A DNA stretch of 64,000 nucleotides from Triangularia verruculosa (Eukaryota; Ascomycota; Sordariomycetes; Sordariales; Podosporaceae), in assembly GCA_033296885.1 (NCBI GenBank), contig MU863928.1, positions 62,001-126,000 of the forward strand. The letters are read 5' to 3'. Shown in pieces: positions 46,618-55,973 of this stretch. The position numbers and the translations under genes are program-made. How positions within the stretch are numbered: position 1 is the first letter of the stretch; every line of letters starts with the position of its first letter. The notes under the pieces were generated by a model. That model saw nothing but the letters and a program-made list of their open reading frames with translations. It did no database searches and was not told where the DNA came from.

Positions 46618-47162
46618 TATGGTAATTGCTGAGCATGGACGGTTTTGGAACATGCATCGCACAATACATACTCTTTTTCCCCCTCTAATTTTGGTTGTAC
46701 CTTTGCCTTGTGACAGAACCAAGTCAACGAACCGCACTCTCTCGGCCGCCGCCGACAAAGGTGTTAACGTCTGGTGGGCAGCGCTCAATGTCTCCCGGTT
46801 CTGCTCGAAATTCCCATTCCGGGGCAAACTCCTGTCTGACGGTGTAGGCATCACGGTCCCACATGGCGTATATCGGCTGTCCGGCTGTCCTCGAAGGACT
46901 TTCTCGGTGACTGGCAGTTCGCCTGAGTTTTCCTTGTATGTAGGTAGCTGGCTTTTCGATGACATGCCAGTCGTCGTCTTCGCGCATCTTGAATGCCGTG
47001 CCATTGGGGTTGATGGCGAGCATCCCCGATCGAGCCCCCAAAAATGTGGTACGTTTTCTTGGTTCGATCACAGGGCAGGGTACCATCGAAATTGAGAGGG
47101 GGGAAAAGAAGTGTATATTGTGGTTGTTCTTCCAAAACTATTTATACCCAGTGATTACCATA
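46618..47162. mobile_element. 541-bp foldback/MITE-like element with TA ends
   Basis: Two arms of about 115 bp (46620-46733 and 47048-47160) are imperfect inverted repeats. Both begin TGGTAAT and both share GTTTTGGAA, the ACAATA/CACAAT stretch, CCCCCTCT, CCTTGTGA/CCCTGTGA and GAACCAAG in order. The element is flanked by TA on both sides, the target duplication of Tc1/mariner-type elements. The spacer of about 315 bp is open in both directions in parts but shows no transposase motif, so this is best read as a non-autonomous element. Confidence 0.7.
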
Positions 47163-48753
47163 CATGTCCATCCATTCCAGTCTCGACTTGCTATCCCCAC
47201 AGTGTCATGTTTTGTTCAGAACAATCCCTCCGAAGCTATACCGCCTGCTATTCGAGAGAGACGAGATCCCCTCAGCAGCTAAGCTGGGACGGGATCGGGT
47301 AGATATCGAATGGTTCCCTTTCTAATACAACAATCATCCTCATCAAGGCGTGTTTCTGTCCCAGATATCGGGAGTTAATGCCGCTCATCTGTTAGAGAGT
47401 CGGTGTTGTAGGAAATGTTTCCAGCGGTAGATCAAAGAACACTGAGAACCAGTGACGGAGGTGAGATTATACTAAGATGACCAGATCGTCACGCTCAGGT
47501 AAAAAATTAGTTATACTAAGACCGAATAGTAAGCATGCTGGGAATAAGAGACAAATATGCTGCGATAAGAGACAGCTATGCTGGAAGAAGCTAAACAGTA
47601 ATCTTGGGACAATGGAAGCTGTAGGGATAAAGAGACGGTTAAGTCAAAATGCACTGATAGCTCCTCTGGGATTAAAACGGCGGACGGTCAGGAAATTGAG
47701 CCAGATGGGTTAATAGCTATACTGAATAAGACAGAAAACTTTGCGAGGATAAGACCAATTGTCACTTATACTATAGTGAGACAAAAAGGCTAGATAGACT
47801 AAGGGAAACAGTTATACTAGGTATAAAAGACTATTTAACTCAAATGACTTAACATATATGCCAAGGTACTTTAGATGGACATTGGAAGCCGGACGTATAG
47901 TATAACTTACATTATATCAATGTAGCCGGTTCAGAACTATCTATACAAACTAGGATTACAAAATTAAAGGCATTGTCTCGGCGCAGACTAGGCTAGAGAG
48001 CCGGGTCAACATAGTTTATAAAGTGCCGGCGTTAACTACTAACCGGGATGCAGGACTAGACAACCCCGGACTAAACTGTGGAAACCGGAGCTAGGACCGG
48101 GGTGGTAGCCGGACTACGTAATTCAAGGACGGTCAGTTGCCGCGGCGATAGCAGCAGGTATCAACACCGGCCCTGGTCTGGGAAATAGCAGCAGAACCGG
48201 CAGCAGGAACGGCAGCAGAAACGGGAAAAAGGGGCTCCTGAGCAGTAGCAGGGCCGGTCATCGCCGGAACAGCAGCAATGTTAATGAGAGCCGCCCCTAG
48301 CCCCGTTAACAGAAATAGCGGAACTGCAGACACCTGGTATGCATTGAAGGCCTCTAGAGCCTTATGACATCTCCGAAACGTTGATATGGATAATCACTGA
48401 ACCGGGTACAAGACCCGAGTGGCAACAAGAGGTCTGCACCAATGTCTCGGACGATCTCAACGACATGTCCCTGAAGATCAGCCTCAACACCGTAGCCGCC
48501 ATGTTCGCACAAAAAACGTCCAAATCCAATACCGCTGTAAAGACAAAATTCCATTTCCCATTAACGCCAATTCCAAGGTATTAACAGCACATTCACCAAT
48601 CCCCCCATTATCCCTCCTCAAAAGCACAAAAAGCTCTTCCTAGGTAATAAAGCCCATTAGCCACCTATCTTACAAATGCGCCCCCCTACAACAGAAAATC
48701 TGATATTAACACCCCCTTCCCCTTTGTATCTCTCAAACATGAAAAAAAGCAAC
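47163..48753. other. AT-rich, probably RIP-mutated region
   Basis: From about 47460 to 48120 the base use changes sharply: many TA dinucleotides, repeated TTATACTA and AATAAGAGAC strings, and stops in every frame. This is the look of repeat-induced point mutation on an old repeat. From 48140 to 48300 there are CAGCAG/GCAGGAAC runs. At 48350-48585 a plus-strand frame reads like a protein fragment. No intact gene is present. Confidence 0.5.
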
Positions 48754-49584
48754 TCACTTCTTCCCCTCCAAATGCCACTCAAACACCCTCCCCCAAACCT
48801 CCTTCGCTCCCTTCTCAATCACCTCCCCATGGCAAGGCACAATCACCTCAAAGTCCCAATCCCTATACATCCTCCTCACAATCTCATTAAACCCCTCCCT
48901 ATCCGCTCTGCTGACCACCCACCACAGGAACCTCTTCATCCCCTTCGCCTCGCCTTCCGTACTATTCATCCCCATAAACAACCCCGCCAACAACCCCGGC
49001 TTCGGCTTCTTCTCCTCCGGCACCCTAGAGTACTGCTCCGTCGCAGGCAGATTAAACAGCAAATCCGCTTCAATCAGCACCTTGTCCGGTTTGTACAAGA
49101 AAACAATCTCCTTGTTCGGATGCGAAGCAATATACTCCACCTCAAAATCCCTGTCAAACTCCCCGTCAATCGAATACGGCTTCGGCGTGTCCTTGCCGAT
49201 GACGACATCAAACGGCTCGTGGCCAATCTTGGGGTCGTCCTTCACCCTGAGGCGCTTCTCCGGGAGACCTTCTGGGCCAATCAGCTTGGCGTCGGGGTAG
49301 GCCTTCTTCCAGTCGGAGAGGAAAATGTGGTGCTCGATGTCTGTTGCGACGAGGTACTTGACCTGGCCGCCGAGGGAGGCGACTTTGGCTTTGGTCGCCT
49401 CGGTCAGGGCGACGGGGGAGAAGACGGCGAGGGAGCCGGAGGAGAGGCGGACGAGGGTGCCGCGGCCGCCGATGGGGACTTTGCCGAAGCGGAGGAAGGG
49501 GACGGAGAAGATGGTGACGTTGGGGGTTAGGTCGCGGATGACCATCACCTCGTCCGGGTTGTCGGGGATGAGGGAGGAGGACAT
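48754..49584 (-). CDS. DUF4336 protein, metallo-beta-lactamase-like fold
   Basis: This is a single exon of 276 residues. Seen: the opening IRDLTPNVTIFSVPFLRFG, GRGTLVRLSSGSLAVFSPV, a DIEHHIFLSDWK block, YKPDKVLIEADLLFNLP, and VIVPCHGEVIEKG near the end. The pattern fits DUF4336, a distant relative of metallo-beta-lactamases that keeps the overall strand order but only part of the metal ligands. No enzymatic activity is established for the family as far as I know. The start is the first ATG of the conserved frame. Confidence 0.85.
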   Translation of the reverse strand: MSSSLIPDNPDEVMVIRDLTPNVTIFSVPFLRFGKVPIGGRGTLVRLSSGSLAVFSPVALTEATKAKVASLGGQVKYLVATDIEHHIFLSDWKKAYPDAKLIGPEGLPEKRLRVKDDPKIGHEPFDVVIGKDTPKPYSIDGEFDRDFEVEYIASHPNKEIVFLYKPDKVLIEADLLFNLPATEQYSRVPEEKKPKPGLLAGLFMGMNSTEGEAKGMKRFLWWVVSRADREGFNEIVRRMYRDWDFEVIVPCHGEVIEKGAKEVWGRVFEWHLEGKK

Positions 49585-50550
49585 GGTGAGGTAGAAGTAA
49601 AGGCCGATGGGGATTGCAGCAAAGTAGACTTTTCTCCAAGGTTTCTTGCTGAAGGAAGAGACCGGTGCCGGGTGTTGCCGGTGGGGTTTGTTGAAGTTAT
49701 AATTGTAATTGTAGTTGTTGCGAGATTGGCGTTGACCGTGGGACTGGTGGCTGAGAGGTCGGGACTGGCTGGGTAGTTGTAGTTTGGATAGAGCTTTGGG
49801 TGGCTGTTGTTGATGGAGATATCGTTTTGGCTAGTTGCGATAATACCTATGTTAGATCCAAGTTTGAGAGAAGTGGTGGCATATTTCCACTCATATATGC
49901 CATCATATCGTCACTTACAAGGCTGCGTCTGAGATAGCCGAGTGATGGGACGATTCTTGGCATGGCACTTAGTAATGTGTGGTGGTGTGAACAAAAGCTG
50001 CGCCTCGCTAGGATTGCGCGCATGGAACAATAAAGAAGAAGTTCTGGAACTTTGAGGTGGATAGCCCGGCAATGTAGACTCGATGCGTACAACTGCGGCT
50101 GGGATCCTACAACCGCAGGAGCGAGGTAAAACACGATCAAGGTTGCAGATGGTCCCCTGGATTTGGAATAGACCTCGGCATTGGAATGGCGCAAATTTAA
50201 ATTCACATGGGCGATCTAGTGGCTTGTGATCTATCAAACGGCTCAATTGAAAGCTCCTGACCGGTTCCTGTCAAAGAACTTGGTCGATTGTTCATCCGTC
50301 CCCCGCGGCTTTCTCGACCATGACCGGATTTCGGTGACGACGTCATGCTCCGTGGAACTGCGCGAGGCAAGGTGAGGGAGCTTGGGCCACACCCTAACCC
50401 TTATCGCGTCCGGAGAAAGCCTTATCAATCTTCAACATCAACACCCGATCACCACCTTCAGCTGCCAGCTTTAGGTATGTCAATCCAGGTCCGGATTCGA
50501 GCCAATTGCTAACCGGATAATCACAAACAGCTTCACAACTCGCCGTATCG
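49585..50550. promoter_or_regulatory. Divergent upstream region, DUF4336 / gatA
   Basis: It separates the two divergent genes. ACCCTAACCCTTA occurs at 50391-50403, about 150 bp upstream of the gatA start, and is the reverse of the telobox seen upstream of smD1. No gene is supported. Confidence 0.45.
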
Positions 50551-52053
50551 ATGCTGTCTCAACGGGGGCTCCGCAGCCCTCGCCTGCGCAATGTCAGCCT
50601 CTCCTCACAGCGCCGCCTTCTCAACCACTTCATAACCCACCCCGCCGAGCCAATACCGCCGCCCCCATCCTCCACTCCCAATACCTTTACCCTCGCTGTA
50701 AAAGACAACATAGCCACCACTTCCCCAGACCTCCCAACAACATGCGCCTCCGGCATACTCTCAAAGTCTTACAAGTCCCCCATCGAAGCCACAATCATAA
50801 CCCAACTACGCATGCGGGGCGCCGTCATAACAGGCAAAACCAATCTCGATGAATTTGGCATGGGCAGTCACTCGATCTACTCGCACTACGGCCCAGTATC
50901 GCAGGATGATATCTCGGAGACTTCAGCGGGCGGCAGTTCAGGAGGGAGCGCGGTAGCAGTTGCCAACGGTGAAGTAGAACTTGCCCTTGGCACAGACACC
51001 GGTGGCTCAGTGAGATTACCAGCTGCGTATACCGGAATAGTGGGATACAAGCCCTCCTATGGGATGATCTCCCGGTACGGAGTCATTCCTTACGCCAACA
51101 GCTTGGACACAGTGGGATTCTTGAGCAGGAAGATCAACCCAATAAAAGACCTAATCGTTGGGGAAAGGGGGTTATGGAAGGAACACGACAGTAATGACCC
51201 GACAAGCTTGACTGTGGCGGCGAGAAAAAGGTGTGCTGCTCAGCGCAAGGGGTATCACGGGCAAGGCCAATCAAGCGAGTTGAAGGGGCTCAAGTTTGGC
51301 ATTCCGCTCGAGTACAACATCGCCGAGCTCGACCCAACAATCCGGGACGCCTGGGCTGCCGCTGCGAAAAAATTACAAGACGCTGGGGCAAGAATTGTTC
51401 CAGTTTCATTGCCAACCACCAAACATGCCCTCGCGGCGTATTATGTCATCGCACCGGCCGAGGCGTCTTCGAACCTGGCAAAATACGACGGGATTCGCTA
51501 CGGCGTCAGAGACACGGACGCATCAAGCGATGCATCAGCCGGCGGTGTACTCTATGCCTCCACCAGAGGAAAAGGGTTCGGTGAGGAAGTCAAACGCCGG
51601 ATCCTGCTGGGATCATACACCCTCAGCTCCGAGGCCATGGACAACTACTTCATCAAGGCGCAGCGTGTGCGAAGGTTGGTTAGAAGGGATTTCAACAGGG
51701 TCTTTGCGTTGGAGAACCCGCTGCAGGAGAGGGAAACGTTTGAGCTGAGTGACCTGCCAGAAGGTGTTGAAATGGAGGATAAATGGGGGCCGGAGGAGGT
51801 GGACTTTTTGTTGTGTCCCACGGCGCCAACAATGGCTCCTAAACTGAAGGAGGTGATGGAACAGCAGCCTGTGGATGCGTATATGAACGATGTGTTTACC
51901 GTGCCGGCTAGTTTGGCCGGGCTGCCAGCGATTAGCGTACCGATGAAGGTCACGCCGGAGGGGGCTGCTGGATTGCAGCTGATTGGGCAGTATTGGGATG
52001 ATGCCAGGCTGCTTGATGTTGCGGATGCTGTGGTTACAGAGCTGAAGTTATGA
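50551..52053 (+). CDS. HER2: Mitochondrial glutamyl-tRNA(Gln) amidotransferase subunit A
   Basis: This is a single exon of 500 residues. Seen: a short Arg/Leu-rich N-terminus, then the amidase signature with the Ser-cisSer-Lys triad: Lys51 in LAVKDNIAT, the SAGGSSGGS block (cis-Ser about 129-130) and the nucleophile Ser153 in GTDTGGSVR. The C-terminal half has FLLCPTAPTMAPK and PAISVPMK, as in GatA. With GatB and GatF it converts Glu-tRNA(Gln) to Gln-tRNA(Gln) for mitochondrial translation. The N-terminus is short compared with bacterial GatA, as is usual for fungal Her2. A telobox-like motif lies upstream. Confidence 0.94.
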   Translation: MLSQRGLRSPRLRNVSLSSQRRLLNHFITHPAEPIPPPPSSTPNTFTLAVKDNIATTSPDLPTTCASGILSKSYKSPIEATIITQLRMRGAVITGKTNLDEFGMGSHSIYSHYGPVSQDDISETSAGGSSGGSAVAVANGEVELALGTDTGGSVRLPAAYTGIVGYKPSYGMISRYGVIPYANSLDTVGFLSRKINPIKDLIVGERGLWKEHDSNDPTSLTVAARKRCAAQRKGYHGQGQSSELKGLKFGIPLEYNIAELDPTIRDAWAAAAKKLQDAGARIVPVSLPTTKHALAAYYVIAPAEASSNLAKYDGIRYGVRDTDASSDASAGGVLYASTRGKGFGEEVKRRILLGSYTLSSEAMDNYFIKAQRVRRLVRRDFNRVFALENPLQERETFELSDLPEGVEMEDKWGPEEVDFLLCPTAPTMAPKLKEVMEQQPVDAYMNDVFTVPASLAGLPAISVPMKVTPEGAAGLQLIGQYWDDARLLDVADAVVTELKL

Positions 52054-52244
52054 AGCAACCCCCGGTTTGGTTTGAGGGCAATGCCAATTTTATTGTCGTT
52101 GTGTACATTACTGCTGCCTAGACGCAGCTGAGTCGTTTAGACTTTATATATACCATGATACCCTGCGCTGTCTGGCTCCGAGTCCCATCCGTCACCTGGA
52201 TTTTGTCTTCTCGCTACGCCTGTGATAATCGCGGGACAATGAGT

Positions 52245-53222
52245 TCAAGGGCTCGCCTCACCTTCCTCACGATCCTTATCAGACCTGTCGATATCCATCC
52301 TGTCGTGGTCTGAGCGCTCACCTCTCGACCTCGAACGTGATGGTGATCTAAATCTCGACCCCGACCTCGACCTCGACCGTGACCTATACCTCTCTGATGT
52401 AGAACGGTCTCTTGATCTTGATCTCGATCTGTAATATGACCTCGATCTCGAGCCCCTCCGTTCCCGTGATCTAGACCTTGACCGAGAATATGACCTCGAC
52501 CGCGACCTTGACCTCACACTTCCACCATCACTCCTCCCATTCTTCGCCTCCTCCTCCCCATCCTTCATCTCCTCGTCCTCGTCCTCCTCCAGCAAATCCT
52601 CCAAGCTCCCCAGCGGACTAACCCTCGGCTCCAGCAACTCCAAATCCTCCAACACATCCCTCTTCCTCATCTTCCACAAACTCGTCGCACACACCCTGTC
52701 CTTGACCAGCAAATCGTCCACAAACTCATCCATAAAGGTCAAACTGACCCCATTCCTCCCCTTCCTCCTCAGCTTCCTCCTGTCCTCGAGAAACGGCTCC
52801 AGCTTGGTATACACATCCTTATCCTGCCTCGTCAGCCGGATGTAAAACACCGCCAGCGCCCTCAGGTACTTGAACTTCTCCCCGCCAAAATGGAGGTACT
52901 CGTTCAGTATGTCGTCGTTTGGGGCGAGCTGCAGCAGCTTAAACGCCAGGCAGAGGAAAGGCGTCGGTTTCTGCACCGTGCCCGTGACACCGCCAATGTG
53001 GTCGACGTGTTCCACCACCCTGTCCACGATGTCGGCCTCGTTGACGCCAAAGCACTGCTCCTTGTAAAAGTAGGAATCGACGACGCGCTCGCGGACGGCC
53101 TTTTCGAGGATGGTCGCTGGGTTGAGACCGTTGGGGGCTAGGGGACCCGAGGAGCCGCGCTCGTCGAGGAAGCGGCGCTCGTCGGCGCGGTGGTATTCGT
53201 TTCTGTTTTTGCGGTCGCCCAT
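52245..53222 (-). CDS. PRP38: Prp38, U4/U6.U5 tri-snRNP splicing factor
   Basis: This is a single exon of 325 residues. Seen: the PRP38 domain from about residue 30 to 190 (NPATILEKAVRERVVDSYFYKEQCFG, HFGGEKFKYLRALAVFYIRL, FMDEFVDDLL), an acidic linker, and a long RS domain of Arg-Ser and Arg-Ser-Arg repeats (about 225-305) ending in EGEASP. Prp38 is needed for release of U4 snRNA and spliceosome activation. The RS tail is absent from yeast Prp38 but present in metazoan and filamentous-fungal forms, where SR kinases can phosphorylate it. It converges with gatA. Confidence 0.95.
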   Translation of the reverse strand: MGDRKNRNEYHRADERRFLDERGSSGPLAPNGLNPATILEKAVRERVVDSYFYKEQCFGVNEADIVDRVVEHVDHIGGVTGTVQKPTPFLCLAFKLLQLAPNDDILNEYLHFGGEKFKYLRALAVFYIRLTRQDKDVYTKLEPFLEDRRKLRRKGRNGVSLTFMDEFVDDLLVKDRVCATSLWKMRKRDVLEDLELLEPRVSPLGSLEDLLEEDEDEEMKDGEEEAKNGRSDGGSVRSRSRSRSYSRSRSRSRERRGSRSRSYYRSRSRSRDRSTSERYRSRSRSRSGSRFRSPSRSRSRGERSDHDRMDIDRSDKDREEGEASP

Positions 53223-53704
53223 TTTTTGGAATCTGCTGGTTGGGGTTGTGTTGGAAATGACGGATCACGAACTGCCAACCTTGCGGCAGGCAAGTTCACG
53301 TCGTCGCGTTGCGCTTATGGAAAGCACCCCCCCCCCCCCACATTGAATTTTAAGTGGAGCTCTTTTTTTGGGGGAGAAGACTTTGCCAAGACAACCAGCA
53401 AAAAGAAGCTTCCCCAGATTGTTCTTGGCGTCGTCGATCAGCGTTGCCCGACCAACAGTTTTGGCAAGTGTTTGGACCGGGGGTGTTCCAAGGCACAGCG
53501 CCTTCTTGGAGGGGCAAACTTGGGGACGTGGTTGTGGTTGCAGAAACCATGACTTCTCCCGTTGAGTTGTGATACCAAACAACATATCTTGAATTATATA
53601 TAATCGCCTCTCTCGTGCTCTCCGAGAGCAGTAACACGCTATATCGTATACAGGCCAACAGCCACAAGAAACACAAAACCGGTTGGCGTAACAAACCAAA
53701 AACC
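53223..53704. promoter_or_regulatory. Divergent upstream region, prp38 / membrane protein
   Basis: It includes a long C-run at about 53326-53340 and the start regions of both genes. No specific element was recognised. Confidence 0.45.
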
Positions 53705-54344
53705 ATGCTCCTGACCTCAAGCCAAGTCTCCATAGCCGTGTCCTCCGGCGTCGGTATGCACCCACCCACCCGTGTCTCCCACAATGCATCACACTAAACA
53801 TTCCACAAAAAAAGTATTCTTCTTCACCCTAGCCTTGTTCCTGTCCGGCTACGCAATCCAGCAACGCACCCTCCGTGACATCAGGGCCAGCATCAACCGC
53901 CCAAAACCCTCCCCCAAGATCTTCCTACCGGACCGCTTCAAGCAGTCTACCACTGAGCTCGAAGACGGAACGATTGTGATTATCGAAGATGAGAATATTT
54001 CCCGGCCACCGAGACCGCTGAAGGAGATCTTGCTGGAGGAGGAAGAGGAGAGGAGGCTGGAGAGGGAGAGGGAGGTGGCGATTACCGTTGTGCCGACGGT
54101 TCCTACCGAGGAGGAGGTGCTGGCGGAGAAGAAGGCTGAGAGGCAAAAGAAGGGTGGGTTGTTGGGGTGGATGAGGGGTAGCAAGAAGGCTCAGAAGACC
54201 GAGGTGGACGGTGGGGAAGGAGAGGAGGAGGATGGACCTCCGAAACCGATCAGCAGGGCTGAGAGAAGGAGGAGGATCAAGGAGGACCTGATGAAAATGG
54301 CGCAGGGGGAGGAGAGAGGGTGGTATCAGAGGAGGTTGTACTGA
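53705..54344 (+). CDS. Small membrane-anchored protein with charged coiled coil, function unknown
   Basis: Exons are 53705-53753 and 53815-54344 (192 residues), with a 61-nt intron (gtatgc donor, actaaac branch). Seen: one N-terminal membrane helix (about 5-29), the motif GYAIQQRTLRDIRA, PKIFLPDRF, an acidic-basic coiled coil (EEEERRLEREREV) and a basic end (RAERRRRIKEDLMKMAQGEERGWYQRRLY). Similar short proteins occur widely in filamentous fungi as uncharacterised. Splicing joins Val-Gly-Val to VFFFTLALF and so creates the complete membrane segment, which supports the model. Organelle and function unknown; a mitochondrial location is possible. Confidence 0.75.
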
Positions 54345-54809
54345 TTTTGGTACGAGGTTGGGTGATGTTCAGGCCAAGTTTGGATGCTGCCATTTTTATG
54401 ATGTATGATCATTTCTTTTGGGTCACGGGATAGCCATGACTGGCATGGCTTTTGGATACACAGGTAGAGTGGGAGTATAGGTAGCTTTGGAATTCAAGAC
54501 CTGCTTGACTTAACTGATAACCTGTGTTGATTTGCCCTCTCCGTCTATGGTATATATTTGGTATCCTTCCGTGATGATCGGATCGGATCCATTCCAATTC
54601 CAGTGTTCAATCTGTGACCTGTTCCTAATCCAACCCCTTTAAGCCCGTTGAGCAGCCCATGCAAAGCATTACTCCAGTTACTCCGACTCCTCCTTCCCAA
54701 TTAACTCCAGCCTATAGCAAGGCTTTCCCATGCGCAGTGGTTGCCAGCACCAATAATTCAACAAGCCAAAGCGAAAGCCAAAATCGCTTCCTCGTCCTCA
54801 CCACCTTGG
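54345..54809. other. Intergenic region 3' of the membrane-protein gene
   Basis: It lies between two convergent 3' ends. No further feature was recognised. Confidence 0.45.
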
Positions 54810-55233
54810 TCACTTCCCCAGCCATGAGGCTAAATACCCTACACTACTGCTCCCCGACTTCTTCTCACTCTTGGACCCCTGTGCATTTTGGTCGTTGTAG
54901 GCCGGTGTCATCCACAGTTCATCGGGCAACAAGCCCCGTGTCAGTGAGTGGCCCTCCTTGACTATCTGTGGTTTTGTGAGAGATGATTAGAAATTGAAAG
55001 TCTGAAAAGTCGGAAAGGAATGAGGAATGACTCACGACGCAGAGCTTACACCGCTCGCCGAATCTAGATACGTAATTCGTGCAACGAGTCGGGTTGGGCC
55101 TCTGTGAGGTAAGTGAGAGCCGTTAGTAGCCATACACTGTAGTAGTTTGCACACGGAAAGGCGTTCATCTTGGTCGTTGGACGTCGTAACATACGGCGAA
55201 TATTATCATCACACCCCCAGTCCTGACGGACAT
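54810..55233 (-). CDS. Possible small multi-exon Cys protein, function unknown
   Basis: Two minus-strand exons are well bounded: 55101-55036 (acceptor ctcacag, donor gtgagt) and 54965-54810 (acceptor accacag, stop TGA). They join in frame to read RCTNYVSRFGERCKLCV then IVKEGHSLTRGLLPDELWMT and end in ASWLGK. Upstream, an intron with gtatgt donor (55194) and a TACTAAC branch could link to a 13-codon exon at 55233-55195, giving about 86 residues. The first exon is the weakest part; the true start may be elsewhere. The Cys residues resemble a small zinc or disulfide motif, but I do not recognise a family. Confidence 0.45.
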
Positions 55234-55973
55234 TTATCTCGTTGCTCTCGATATTTTCTCTGGGGGTGGTCTTGGCCTCTGGCCTAAAAGATTATTTTTG
55301 TCTTGCTCTATTTTTGGCTTCTGTTCTTATGTATATCATTTGCGCCATGTTGCGATTGAGTGACCTACCCATTCATACGTTTTAGTTGGGAAGAGGGCGG
55401 GGAAAGGCTGTGTACGATAGTAGGAAGAGGGGAAAGTGGTGGTTTGGCTTATTATGCTTTTTTGGTGCCTAGGGGCGTTTTTTGAGTATTTCATTTGTGC
55501 TTTTCTTGTCTGGAGAGACTTGTTGGGGGTGAATTATTTGGAAGTTGAAAATGCCTGGGCTAGGGGATAGGGAAAGTTAGGAGCGAGAGAAAATACAAGG
55601 AGTTAAATCCGTTGGTTGCTGATGGTGCTGGCGATGGTGATGGGGTCTCTGACAAGAGTTTTTGAAGGTGTCTTTGCAGTACGCTTCAGTCCAGGGTGTC
55701 CACCGGAAGCTATCTTGACTTTCACTTCACTATCTTTGGTACAGACCCGTTCCTCAGACGTTCTCCCGAAAAATCAACAACCAGGGGCCCTTTATGACCT
55801 CTTGTCAAATTCAAGATCGGATCGTAAGCGGACCCACATAGTCCCCATTCTTGGCAACGACTTTCTTTTACATGCTTATTACCTACATCTCACATATCTC
55901 ACTTTCACCAACCATCACCACTTATACCCCCCACCTCCCCCCTTCCGCCCTCAGGCGCCCCCCATTGCCCACC
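55234..55973. other. Upstream region of the flavoprotein gene
   Basis: It is presumed promoter and leader of the plus-strand gene at 55974 and the upstream region of the possible small minus-strand gene. An in-frame upstream ATG exists at 55872. Nothing else was recognised. Confidence 0.45.

Noticed and set aside
48676..49530. 284-codon plus-strand ORF
   Set aside because: It is antisense to the DUF4336 gene, with Pro/Leu/Arg-biased composition and no motif.
53772..54344. Unspliced start for the small membrane protein gene
   Set aside because: The in-frame upstream codons use a non-ATG start and give a polar N-terminus. The spliced start at 53705 completes the membrane helix.
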